Assembly: GCF_001542875.1 (NCBI RefSeq) | Contig: NZ_LMAF01000002.1 | Location: 1,201,501 to 1,265,500 of the forward strand | Origin: Erythrobacter sp. YT30 | Lineage (GTDB): Bacteria; Pseudomonadota; Alphaproteobacteria; Sphingomonadales; Sphingomonadaceae | DNA: 64,000 nt | Direction: 5' to 3' | Shown: positions 42,109 to 50,448 of the stretch, piece by piece | Layout of the letters: every line of letters starts with the position of its first letter | Position numbering within the stretch: position 1 is the first letter of the stretch | Position numbers and translations under genes: made by a program | The notes under the pieces: model-generated | Told to the model about the DNA's origin: nothing | Databases searched by the model: none | What the model saw: the letters and a program-made list of their open reading frames with translations, nothing else

Positions 42109-43506
42109 ATGCCGGATAGCGCAGAGGCTATTGCTATAGGATTGGAGCGGGCACTTGCGCGCGTGGGATTGTCAGTGCCTTCGAACCTGACGCGGCTGAC
42201 AGGCGGCGCGAGTTTTGAAAGCTGGCGATTTGAAGCAGAGGGCGCAGAGCCTTTGCCGACCCCATCTGCCCGCATTGAGAACACCTATGTTCTTCGCCGC
42301 GCGCCCAGTCTCACCTTTATGGATGAAAAGCCCTTTGGCCATGATGTAGAGGCGGCCGTGATCCGCGCGGCCAAGGCCGCCGGTGTTTCGGCGCCTGTGG
42401 TAGTGGTCGAGCTGGAGCCTGACGATGGCATTGGATCGGGTTATGTGATGGAGGCGTTATCCGGCACGCCCAACCCGAAGGAAATTCTCGAGACAGTCGA
42501 GGCCGACAGGCTTGTCAGCGAATGCGCCGCCAACCTCGCCACCATCCACAAGCTTAAACCCGGCCCTGATGGAGGGGGCGTGCCTGACGCAGTGCCAGTG
42601 ATGGATTACCGCGCTGCGATTGCAGACCTTAAAAAGCAGTTCGAAGAAGCGGGCGGCGACAGGCCCATCATCGCGCTCGGTCTTAAATGGATGGAGGACA
42701 ATTGCCCGGAGCCCGTCGAACCGGTTCTCATACATGGCGATTATCGCATGGGTAATCTGCTGGTCGATGAGGAAGGCTGGCTCACCGGTGTGCTCGATTG
42801 GGAGCTGGCGCATTTCGGCGACTATCATGAGGATTTGGCGTTCGGCTGCATGGCCGTATGGCGCTTCCACCGGTATGATAGAGCAGCCTTGGGACTGTCT
42901 GATCTGGAGACGTACTTCGACGCCTATGAGGCGAATGGGGGGCGCAAGGTTGACCCTGCACGCTTTCGCTATTGGCTGATCCACCGGACGGTGTGGTGGG
43001 CACTGGGCTGTCTAAAAATGGCGGCGATTTGGCGCTCAGGCGAAGACCGGATGCTGGAGCGCGTGGTCATCTCGCGCCGGACGAGTGAGCAGGAGCTGGA
43101 TCTGCTGATGCTGCTTGAGGAGGATGCGCCGGATGAGGAGCTAGGGCGAGAGGTTGAAGAAGTTATTTATCTGGACGGCTGGCTTGGTGAGGAAGCTCGA
43201 TGTGGGGAACTTGCTATAGCCGTTAGCGAATGGCTTGAGAGCATCAAACACAAGGTTGAGGGCCATGATCGATTCCAATTGGCAGTCGCGCGTAACGCCC
43301 TAGGTATGATTGCTCGCGACGATACCTATCCTGTCTCGATGTTTGATCCATTTATATGCAACGATATTCTGGCCGGTAACGTAGGTCTGGAGACCTCTGA
43401 AATGCTGGCCAATCTGCGGGCTCAGATGCTCGCCAAAGTCACAATCGATGTGCCCAAATATCCGTCACTCCGTGTAGCGCGCCGAAAATGGATCGGAGAA
43501 CACTAA
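42109..43506 (+). CDS. aminoglycoside-phosphotransferase-like kinase fused to a DUF6285-like tail
   Basis: 465 residues from ATG 42109 with GGGGAAGAG upstream. Residues ~1-340 form an APH-type kinase: LTRLTGGASFESWRF (N-lobe), VLIHGDYRMGNLLVDEEGWLTGVLDWELAHFGDYHEDLAF (about 207-246; catalytic HGDxxxxN and DWE metal motif). This is the branch linked to acyl-CoA dehydrogenases (ACAD10/11-like), which phosphorylate 4-hydroxyacyl-CoAs. The tail (about 375-465), with RFQLAVARNALGMIARD, resembles DUF6285, usually a separate neighbouring gene. The acyl-CoA dehydrogenase gene follows with no gap. Confidence 0.85.
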   Translation: MPDSAEAIAIGLERALARVGLSVPSNLTRLTGGASFESWRFEAEGAEPLPTPSARIENTYVLRRAPSLTFMDEKPFGHDVEAAVIRAAKAAGVSAPVVVVELEPDDGIGSGYVMEALSGTPNPKEILETVEADRLVSECAANLATIHKLKPGPDGGGVPDAVPVMDYRAAIADLKKQFEEAGGDRPIIALGLKWMEDNCPEPVEPVLIHGDYRMGNLLVDEEGWLTGVLDWELAHFGDYHEDLAFGCMAVWRFHRYDRAALGLSDLETYFDAYEANGGRKVDPARFRYWLIHRTVWWALGCLKMAAIWRSGEDRMLERVVISRRTSEQELDLLMLLEEDAPDEELGREVEEVIYLDGWLGEEARCGELAIAVSEWLESIKHKVEGHDRFQLAVARNALGMIARDDTYPVSMFDPFICNDILAGNVGLETSEMLANLRAQMLAKVTIDVPKYPSLRVARRKWIGEH

Positions 43507-44790
43507 ATGGACTTCGCAATACCAGCTGATCTGCAAGAGTATCTGGATGAACTCGACGCTTTTATCGAAGCAGAGATCAAACCGCTTGAGAACCAAGACG
43601 ACAACATCCGTTTCTTCGATCACCGCCGCGAACATGCGCGCACTGATTGGGACAGGGGCGGCCTGCCGCGTGAGGAGTGGGAGGAGCTTCTAAAGGAAGC
43701 CACGCGCCGCGCTGACAAGGCGGGGCATTGGCGCTTTTCCGCGCCCAAACGCTATGGCGGCAAGGATGGCTCAAATCTTTGGATGGCCGTTATCCGCGAG
43801 CACTTTGCGCGCCAAGGCTTGGGCCTTCACAATGATCTTCAGAACGAGCACTCGATCGTCGGCAATTTCCCCTTCGTCGCGATGTTCGATCAGTGGGGCA
43901 CTGAGGAGCAAAAGGAAGAATTTATCACAGGCGGGTTTGAACGCACCCGCCGCGTCGCCTTTGGCCTGACCGAGCCGCATCACGGATCAGACGCGACCCA
44001 TATGGAAACCCACGCTGTAAAACAGGAGCGCGATGGCGAGGACGGCTGGCTCATCAATGGTGAGAAGATGTGGATCACCGGCATGCACACCGCCACCCAC
44101 TGCGCGATGTTTGCGCGCACCGCGGGTGAGGATGGCGATGGGTCAGGGATCACCTGTTTCCTCGTCCCCAATCCCAATCCTGGTATCGAAATCGAGGAGT
44201 GGATGTGGACATTTAATATGCCCACCGATCACCCGCGCCTTTCAGTCAAAGATGTATGGGTGCCCGATAGCGCAATCCTCGGTGTGGAAGGCCGTGGCCT
44301 CGCGCTCGCGCAGAGCTTTGTCCACCAGAACCGCATCCGGCAGGCCGCCTCAAGCTGCGGCGCGGCATTGTTCTGCATTGATGAAAGCGTCAAGTACGCC
44401 CGCGCGCGAAAACCCTTCGGACAGGAGCTTTCCAAGAACCAGGCGATCCAGTTCCCGCTGGTCGAACTCGCCACGCAAGCAGAGATGCTGCGCCTCCTGA
44501 TCTTCAAGACCGCGTGGGAAATGGACAATATGCCGCATGAAGAGATCGAGCGGACGATCAGCGACAAGGTTTCGATGTGCAATTACTGGGCAAATCGCCT
44601 GTGCTGCGAAGCCGCAGACCGCGCGATGCAAGTCCACGGGGGCATCGGCTACTCACGGCACACACCCTTTGAGCATATCTACCGTCATCACCGCCGCTAT
44701 CGGATTACCGAAGGCAGCGAGGAGATCCAGATGCGCAAAGTGGCGGCGTATCTGTTCGGGTATTTGGGGCCAAAGCGGGGGATGCTGTGA
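43507..44790 (+). CDS. acyl-CoA dehydrogenase
   Basis: 427 residues; the ATG directly follows the TAA of the kinase gene, so the two are coupled. FGLTEPHHGSDATHMETHA and GWLINGEKMWITGMHTATHC are the FAD/substrate-binding core. FGQELSKNQAIQFPLVELATQAEMLRLLIF and AMQVHGGIGYSRHTPFEHIYRHHRRYRITEGSEEIQMRKVA close the C-terminal domain. The catalytic base position lies in the YRITEGSEEIQ segment, as in ACAD11-like enzymes. Together with the kinase it probably degrades 4-hydroxy or long-chain acids by beta-oxidation. Confidence 0.93.
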   Translation: MDFAIPADLQEYLDELDAFIEAEIKPLENQDDNIRFFDHRREHARTDWDRGGLPREEWEELLKEATRRADKAGHWRFSAPKRYGGKDGSNLWMAVIREHFARQGLGLHNDLQNEHSIVGNFPFVAMFDQWGTEEQKEEFITGGFERTRRVAFGLTEPHHGSDATHMETHAVKQERDGEDGWLINGEKMWITGMHTATHCAMFARTAGEDGDGSGITCFLVPNPNPGIEIEEWMWTFNMPTDHPRLSVKDVWVPDSAILGVEGRGLALAQSFVHQNRIRQAASSCGAALFCIDESVKYARARKPFGQELSKNQAIQFPLVELATQAEMLRLLIFKTAWEMDNMPHEEIERTISDKVSMCNYWANRLCCEAADRAMQVHGGIGYSRHTPFEHIYRHHRRYRITEGSEEIQMRKVAAYLFGYLGPKRGML

Positions 44791-45165
44791 GTGAGCGAGC
44801 AAGCTCAAAGCACATTCTGGCGGCGTTACTTAGCATTCATGCTGTGCTCTCTTGTATTTGTGGCGCCAATGCTTGTGTTGGAAAAAATAGGATTACGTAG
44901 TGATTGGGTTTCAATTGGGGCTTTTTGCCTCTTGGTCGCATTCTGCCTATGGAACCGCAGTCACGTACGGGACCGATTTAGCGGCATGGCCCTCCCAACG
45001 CTTATCCTTTGTGGCTCGGCTACTATGTCAAGCATCGGCTGGGAAAATGAGGGTTCCTTTTTTGAGGTTCTCTATGCTGTCGGGCTAATCGGTATTTTTC
45101 CAGCTCTCTTGTTTCTGATTTACAGACTTTCGGGGATTCAGTGGCTTTTTAGAATTAGAGATTAG
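44791..45165 (+). CDS. membrane protein, unknown function, lower GC
   Basis: 124 residues, GTG start overlapping the region right after the acyl-CoA dehydrogenase stop (TGAGTG). Four hydrophobic segments (about 12-32, 38-54, 66-82, 90-112). No family recognised. The base composition is visibly more AT-rich than both neighbours, and its 3' end overlaps the convergent fliA by 11 bases. It may be a recent insertion or an orphan gene. Confidence 0.55.
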   Translation: MSEQAQSTFWRRYLAFMLCSLVFVAPMLVLEKIGLRSDWVSIGAFCLLVAFCLWNRSHVRDRFSGMALPTLILCGSATMSSIGWENEGSFFEVLYAVGLIGIFPALLFLIYRLSGIQWLFRIRD

Positions 45166-45886
45166 TCCGCTCCAACAACCCCCGCAAATCTTCAAGCGCC
45201 TTCGCTCGCAATTGGTGCACTCTTGGCACGCTAACCTCGAGCACGGCGGCGATCTCTGTCAGGTTCAGTTCCTCGACGAAGAACAATTGCAGCACCAATT
45301 TCAGCCTATCGGGAAGCTGCCCCATCGCTTCCACCAGCCGCTCGCGGTCTTCTTCGCCTGAAAGCACTTCGAATGGGTCTGGCCCTTCGCTCGCAAAGGC
45401 GGAATTCGCTTCGTCATATTCCTCGCTGATGGAGGATACGGAGACGCTCGAGTTTTCGATCTCCAGCAATTCTGCATCGCTAATCTGCATCACGTTGGCG
45501 GTTTCGGCGCGGGTCGGTTCGCGGCCCAGATGACCGCGCAAAACCTCGGCGGTGCGCTCGAATGCGGCGCGTTTTTTGCGGGCCGTGCGCGTGTCGTTCA
45601 TCAGCTTGCGGATTTGATCGAGCATCGCGCCGCGCACGCGCAATTTGGCGTAGGCGGCAAAGCCATCTTCGACTGGCCCATTGTGCTTCTGCGCGCATTC
45701 GGTGAGCGCGACAATGCCGGCCTGGATGAGGTCTTCGATCTCCAGCCCATCTCGGCCCGTGCCATAGATATGCCACGCTGCACGCCGCACCAGCGGCAGG
45801 AATTGGCGCACCCGCCGCTCGACCTCGGCCTGCGACGTGGGGGCGTAGGCGTTCGCTTCGGCAAAACCGGTTGGGTCGTGCTTCAT
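45155..45886 (-). CDS. fliA: RNA polymerase sigma-28 factor for flagellar genes
   Basis: 243 residues. Region 2 is seen in HIYGTGRDGLEIEDLIQAGIVALTECAQKHN (core binding and -10 recognition) and FAAYAKLRVRGAMLDQIRK; region 3 in HLGREPTRAETANVMQISDAEL; region 4 in LPDRLKLVLQLFFVEELNLTEIAAVLEVSVPRVHQLRAKALEDL. It directs late flagellar genes (flagellin, chemotaxis) and is held in check by FlgM, encoded upstream on the same strand. Its ATG overlaps the flhA stop by 4 bases. Confidence 0.94.
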   Translation of the reverse strand: MKHDPTGFAEANAYAPTSQAEVERRVRQFLPLVRRAAWHIYGTGRDGLEIEDLIQAGIVALTECAQKHNGPVEDGFAAYAKLRVRGAMLDQIRKLMNDTRTARKKRAAFERTAEVLRGHLGREPTRAETANVMQISDAELLEIENSSVSVSSISEEYDEANSAFASEGPDPFEVLSGEEDRERLVEAMGQLPDRLKLVLQLFFVEELNLTEIAAVLEVSVPRVHQLRAKALEDLRGLLERTNL

Positions 45887-48024
45887 GCTGCTATCGCTGG
45901 CCCAGCCGCAGTTTCAATCGCTTCTTGGGAGGCATGCGTATTTCCCACAAGTCCAATAACTTCGACAGGCTGAGTGGCCGGCAATTCGTTGATGGAAAGG
46001 ACGATGCAGCGCGGCGCGCGGGCCTTGAGCAAGCTTGCCATGGCGCGGCGCGCAGGTGGCTGGACGATCAGCGCGATAGGACCGCCCGCCTGCTTAACAA
46101 AGTCACTCGCCGCGCCCGCAATCATGCTGGCAAGATCGGGTTCAATCATCGGTTGCCTGATCGATGGATCGGGCATTCCGCCAAGGATTGCCGCTTCAAG
46201 CTCGGCATCCAATGTGATGACTTTCAGTTTTTCGGTTGGCGCGCAAATCCGGGCAACCAGACGCGCGCCGAGGTCAATGCGGACAGCATCGACCAGCGCG
46301 TTGAATTCCTGGCTGGATTGCAGTGCAATGGCGAGCGAGGTGAAGACGGGCTGAGGGTGCGATAGGCCGATGCCATCGGCAATCAGCGCGCGGAAAATGC
46401 GTGTGATTGCCGCGAGGGAAAGCGGCTCGGGATGGACCGCTTCGACAAGAGCGGGCGCGCGTTCTTTCAAGTCATCAAGAAGTGCGCGCACTTCCTCGGG
46501 TCCCAGCAACTGATCGCATGCGGCGAGCAGTGCTTGATTGGCATGCGTTGCGATGACTGTGCTTGGATCGACTGTCAAAAACCCTTCAGCGATCGCATGA
46601 TCGCGGCTGCCTGGATCAATCCAGAGCGCGGGGCAATCAAAGCTGGGATCGCGCGTTTCCTCACCGGCGAGGCCCAATTGCGCATAAGGCCCGGGCCGTA
46701 CGTCGCCAGTATCGATGGCAAGCAAGCGGTTGGGTCGCGCAGAGCCGCTTGCAATAGTTACTCCGCCCAAGATTACAGCGTAGTCATTCGCGCCGTAGTC
46801 GAGCGAATCCCGGATGCGAAACTGCGGAAGCACAAAACCAAGCTCGCGGCTCATCTGTTTGCGAATGCCGGTGATGCGGGTGAGAAGAGGTGCGCCCTTT
46901 GCCTCATCGACGAGATGGACAAGGCCATAGCCAAGCTCGATCGTGACCATGGTGCTGTCCGACACGTCGGCGATCTCGATGCGGTCCAGCGGGGTTTCCT
47001 CGACTTCAATCTCGGTGTCTGGCGAGGGTTCTTTCGCACGCGATTTGAGCGTCCACCAAATGCCGCCAGCGATCGCTGCTGCAGGCAGAAACACCATCTG
47101 CGGCATCGCTGGGACAATTCCGATGGCTAGCAAAATCATCGCCACAGGCAGCCATCCGCGCGGGTCTGAGAATTGGCCGCCAATTTGGCCCGTGAGATCG
47201 CGCGTGTCCGAAACGCGGGTGACGATAGCGGCGGCTGCGATCGATAGGAGTAACGCAGGCACCTGTGCCACCAAAGCATCGCCGACAGCGAGCGTAATGT
47301 AGAGTTCACCCGCCTCCGCTGGAGAAAGCCCGTGGCTGATCATGCCGAGCGCAAGGCCAGCAATCACATTGACGGCAAGGATCAGTAAGGCAGCAATCGC
47401 ATCGCCTTTGACGAACTTCGATGCGCCATCCATTGAACCGTAGAAATCGGCCTCGACCGTGACTTGACGGCGGCGTTCGCGTGCTTCTTCTGCGGTGATA
47501 AGGCCAGCTGCGATATCGGCATCAATCGCCATCTGCTTGCCGGGCAAAGCATCGAGGACAAACCGAGCCGAAACCTCCGAAACGCGGCCAGCGCCTTTGG
47601 TGATGACGATCATGTTTATGATGAGCAGGATCGTGAAGACGAAGAGGCCAACCGCGAAATTGCCGCCGACAAGAAATTGCCCGAAGGCCTCGATCACGGC
47701 TCCCGCAGCCGCGCCGCCTTCATGACCGTTGACGAGCACGATCCGGGTGGAGGCGACGTTGAGCGCGAGCCTTAGCAAAGTCGCGAACAGCAGAACGCTG
47801 GGGAAGGCGGAAAAATCGAGCGGGGTTTGCGCATTCAAAGCCACCATCAACACAGCGACGGCAATTGCGATGTTGAGGACAAAAAACACGTCGAGCAGCA
47901 TTGGCGGGATTGGCAGCACCATGAGCACGAAAAGCGCAAAGATGCCGACTGGCAATGCCATCGCAGCGGGCGCGTGGCGCAGGCGATCCATCAGTGGCGC
48001 CTTGGGAAGGGCAGAACCGCTCAC
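45883..48024 (-). CDS. flhA: flagellar type III export gate protein
   Basis: 713 residues, GTG start overlapping the transglycosylase stop. The N-terminal half has eight membrane helices. MAIDADIAAGLITAEEARERRRQVTVEADFYGSMDGASKFVKGDAIA is the FHIPEP signature with the conserved Arg/Asp residues of the gate. The cytoplasmic half forms the docking ring for chaperone-substrate complexes. Full family length. Confidence 0.97.
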   Translation of the reverse strand: MSGSALPKAPLMDRLRHAPAAMALPVGIFALFVLMVLPIPPMLLDVFFVLNIAIAVAVLMVALNAQTPLDFSAFPSVLLFATLLRLALNVASTRIVLVNGHEGGAAAGAVIEAFGQFLVGGNFAVGLFVFTILLIINMIVITKGAGRVSEVSARFVLDALPGKQMAIDADIAAGLITAEEARERRRQVTVEADFYGSMDGASKFVKGDAIAALLILAVNVIAGLALGMISHGLSPAEAGELYITLAVGDALVAQVPALLLSIAAAAIVTRVSDTRDLTGQIGGQFSDPRGWLPVAMILLAIGIVPAMPQMVFLPAAAIAGGIWWTLKSRAKEPSPDTEIEVEETPLDRIEIADVSDSTMVTIELGYGLVHLVDEAKGAPLLTRITGIRKQMSRELGFVLPQFRIRDSLDYGANDYAVILGGVTIASGSARPNRLLAIDTGDVRPGPYAQLGLAGEETRDPSFDCPALWIDPGSRDHAIAEGFLTVDPSTVIATHANQALLAACDQLLGPEEVRALLDDLKERAPALVEAVHPEPLSLAAITRIFRALIADGIGLSHPQPVFTSLAIALQSSQEFNALVDAVRIDLGARLVARICAPTEKLKVITLDAELEAAILGGMPDPSIRQPMIEPDLASMIAGAASDFVKQAGGPIALIVQPPARRAMASLLKARAPRCIVLSINELPATQPVEVIGLVGNTHASQEAIETAAGPAIAA

Positions 48025-48926
48025 AGGCCGAACGCTTTCAACTGGGAGTAAGCGCGATTGATCTGGGCGGCGCTTTGATCGCTGTCGGAGCGGTCGCCAA
48101 AGGTGCTGCGCAATACATTCGACATGGACGGCATGGGCTGGGCTGTTGGTGCAGTGGGCGCAGTTGACATGGCTACAGGGCGATTCCGCAGCGTCAGTGT
48201 AGGCGGATTGCTCGGCCCAAAGGCTGCAGTATTGGCGGTGATATAGGGCTGCGTCGGCGATGGCGTGGATTGGGACGCGCCCGACATGGCATTTTCGATC
48301 TTCGCATCGAGAAGATCCATTACTCCTGCAAGGCTGCGCGCCTCGCCGCTCGCTCTGTAAAAGATCGCGCGATTGGCGGCAGCTGGGTGTCTAAAAAGAG
48401 CTGCTGCGCTTTCATCGGGATTGTCAGCCATGGCGGACAGGAACCGGCCCGCACCGCCAGCGCCCAGGAAATGCGCCAGATACAATTCGCCATGATCGGG
48501 TTGGCGGCCAAGGATCGGCGTGAGCGCGGCGCGATTATCCTCCGCAAGGCCCGCCGCCATGAGCGATGCTGTATGCGGATCAGAACGCAGTGCGAGGATC
48601 GCATTTCGCTGCGCAGGGTCTGCAACATAGGCCGTTCCGCGCGGTGTCGTCGCAATCTGTTGCGCCATATCGCCGAGACCAAAGCGCGATGCGTGACGCT
48701 GCATGGTCTCAAGCCAGGTGCTCTCGATAAATTGGTACAGCCCTGTCGCGCTGGACGTGCGCGCGCGGGCATTCGGGTCCATCGCCGATTCGACCCGCGC
48801 CTGTGCGAGCAGAAAATCGAAATCGATGTTGGTGCGCTGGGCGGCGTTCGCGATAGCTTGCTCAACCGATGGAGCATTGGCTTCGGGCGCGCGCGCGGAT
48901 GTAGTGATGGGAGGGGGCTGGGTCAT
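48021..48926 (-). CDS. lytic transglycosylase of the flagellar cluster (SltF-like)
   Basis: 301 residues from ATG 48926 (a GTG lies one codon earlier). The SLT domain spans about 20-180: FLLAQARVESAMDPNARA with the catalytic Glu of the ES motif (about 47), ATGLYQFIESTW (GLYQF) and later AHFLGAGGAGRFL. The C-terminal ~100 residues are Pro/Thr/Ser-rich. No signal peptide is obvious, as for proteins exported through the flagellar rod or by other routes. FlgJ in this cluster lacks a muramidase domain, so this enzyme probably opens the wall for the rod. Confidence 0.85.
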   Translation of the reverse strand: MTQPPPITTSARAPEANAPSVEQAIANAAQRTNIDFDFLLAQARVESAMDPNARARTSSATGLYQFIESTWLETMQRHASRFGLGDMAQQIATTPRGTAYVADPAQRNAILALRSDPHTASLMAAGLAEDNRAALTPILGRQPDHGELYLAHFLGAGGAGRFLSAMADNPDESAAALFRHPAAANRAIFYRASGEARSLAGVMDLLDAKIENAMSGASQSTPSPTQPYITANTAAFGPSNPPTLTLRNRPVAMSTAPTAPTAQPMPSMSNVLRSTFGDRSDSDQSAAQINRAYSQLKAFGL

Positions 48927-48937
48927 CACCCGGACAG

Positions 48938-48954
48938 AGCAAACTGCGTGCCAG
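48938..48954 (-). promoter_or_regulatory. sigma-54 promoter before slt-flhA-fliA
   Basis: On the minus strand CTGGCACG-N4-TTGCT matches the sigma-54 consensus YTGGCACG-N4-TTGCW exactly. With GC at -13/-12 the start site falls at about 48927, one base before the ATG of the transglycosylase gene, which would give a nearly leaderless transcript. Confidence 0.75.
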
Positions 48955-48984
48955 AGGCTGCCTGTCTGGCGCGACTAGGTGATG

Positions 48985-49329
48985 TTACCCAAGTGCGGTT
49001 TGCGCCGTGTAAGCGCTGCGCGGTGTGCCGCCCAATGCTTCAATCCGAGCTGAGACGTTGGCGGCAAGCAGATTGCGCACGCGGCGATTGACATCGTTCA
49101 ACTGCCGCGCAGTTTCAACCAGTTCGCGTGTCTCAGGGGTCAAGTGAGCGCCCGATACCGGTTCAAGCGCCTCGCAAAGGGCTTCCTTGGCGCGCGTCGC
49201 TTCGAACAGATCGTCGGCATCCAGCGCGGCAAGCGCTTGCCGCTCATTTTCGAGCACGGCAATCATTTGCCGCAAATTGGCCGATAGATCAGCCTGAGGG
49301 TTGGGCACGCGCGCTGTCATCTTTGCCAC
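48985..49329 (-). CDS. flgN: FlgN-like flagellar chaperone
   Basis: 114 residues, GTG start two bases after the flgM stop; the ATG at 49320 is an alternative. An all-helical, coiled-coil-like sequence (LRQMIAVLENERQALAALDADDLFEATRAKEALCEALE, then ETRELVETARQLNDVNRRVRNLLAANVSARI) of the right size and pattern for FlgN, the export chaperone of hook-associated proteins FlgK and FlgL. Similarity is low as usual for this family; the position after flgM strongly supports the call. Confidence 0.82.
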   Translation of the reverse strand: MAKMTARVPNPQADLSANLRQMIAVLENERQALAALDADDLFEATRAKEALCEALEPVSGAHLTPETRELVETARQLNDVNRRVRNLLAANVSARIEALGGTPRSAYTAQTALG

Positions 49330-49331
49330 AA

Positions 49332-49634
49332 CTACTTCGGCATTGAAAAGCTGAGGCGCGCGGCAATCATCGCGTCAGCAATCTGGGCTGGAACGAGAGG
49401 GTAATTGCCATCGCGCAAGGCGTCGCGGATCTGTGCCACCCGCTCATTATCGAATGGCGGCTTGCTCGCATCAACAGCCTCACCGATTTCAATGGCGACG
49501 CCGGGCTGGACAGTGGATGATGGCGTACCGGTGGCACGCGAAGAAGGCGGCGCATTCAATTGCGTCCGATCGCTTTCGGACAGCGGGCGAGGGGCGCTTG
49601 CCGCCTGCAATTTGCTGAGTTCGAAAGAGGGCAT
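49332..49634 (-). CDS. flgM: anti-sigma-28 factor
   Basis: 100 residues. The first half is Ser/Pro/Thr-rich and presumably disordered. The second half NERVAQIRDALRDGNYPLVPAQIADAMIA is the conserved FlgM sigma-binding helix pair, with the R-I-x-A-[IL]-x-x-G-x-Y-x-[IV]-x-x-x-x-[IV]-A pattern. It binds FliA until it is exported through the finished hook-basal body. It lies between flgA and flgN. Confidence 0.92.
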   Translation of the reverse strand: MPSFELSKLQAASAPRPLSESDRTQLNAPPSSRATGTPSSTVQPGVAIEIGEAVDASKPPFDNERVAQIRDALRDGNYPLVPAQIADAMIAARLSFSMPK

Positions 49635-49711
49635 TTTGCGTCTCCAAGTGGATTTCTAAGACCTAGAACGGCGGTATGAGACCCCTTTTAAGGGGCAATG
49701 CGCTTGTGCGG

Positions 49712-50236
49712 TCAGCTTGACGGTATGATCGCGATGCCGGGCCTTTCGATGCGCGCATGAACAGGATCGGCTTGGCGAGCAGTGCTGATGCTGATCCAGT
49801 CGCCTATCGTACCGGCCTCCAAGGCTTCGCCTGTTTGCTGGACCGAGAAACCACGGCCTCTGATTACAACCGTAATGGGATCGCCGCGTTTTACCGCGTT
49901 TGCCGCTTTTGCAGGCTTGGGTAGAGGGCGCGTGGCAATGAAGATGCGCCAGCTTTCAGGGCCAGCACACTCCACTCGCACGGTACTACGGTTCGTGCCG
50001 TGCCATGCGGTCTGTAGTGGGACGTTACAGGCGGCCAATTGGAGGCGATGATCGGCGGGAAGTCGTGCCCCGCCGATCTCGCCGATTTGCGCGCCAGTAA
50101 AAGCTGCCACCGCTGCATCAATCGCGCGCGGATCGGTGCGGCCCGGCCCAGATGCCTGGGCGATGAATGGCGAAGTAAGTGCACCAAACGCCAAGCTTAC
50201 GGCACAGGCACGGCGGAAATAAGAATTAACTAACAT
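49712..50236 (-). CDS. flgA: flagellar P-ring assembly chaperone
   Basis: 174 residues from ATG 50236; the frame is open upstream but that part lacks an RBS. A signal peptide (AVSLAFGALTSPFIAQA) leads a periplasmic protein. LQLAACNVPLQTAW, STVRVECAGPESWRIFIATR and the SAF-type end AVKRGDPITVVIRGRGFSVQQTGEALEAGTIGDWISI are the FlgA hallmarks. It assists FlgI ring formation. First gene of the minus-strand operon behind a sigma-54 promoter. Confidence 0.93.
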   Translation of the reverse strand: MLVNSYFRRACAVSLAFGALTSPFIAQASGPGRTDPRAIDAAVAAFTGAQIGEIGGARLPADHRLQLAACNVPLQTAWHGTNRSTVRVECAGPESWRIFIATRPLPKPAKAANAVKRGDPITVVIRGRGFSVQQTGEALEAGTIGDWISISTARQADPVHARIERPGIAIIPSS

Positions 50237-50308
50237 TTGCGTGAACTTACCTCTAAAATTCGACCATGGTTCACGACCACAGCGATTCTCAATCGACACG
50301 GCCAAAGC

Positions 50309-50325
50309 AGCAAAGGCCGTGCCAA
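50309..50325 (-). promoter_or_regulatory. sigma-54 promoter of flgA-flgM-flgN
   Basis: On the minus strand TTGGCACG-N4-TTGCT is a perfect match to the sigma-54 consensus. The predicted start site is about 50298, leaving a leader of about 62 bases before flgA. Confidence 0.85.
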
Positions 50326-50448
50326 ATCGCTCGTACCGATGCCTCAGTCCGAAAGCCTAAGTGGAAACCAGTAGATCGGTCGCGCAATGGCTTAAGTCAT
50401 GGATGCCTAGACACAATCCTGGATAAATCAGATCTGGGATCATTGGCG

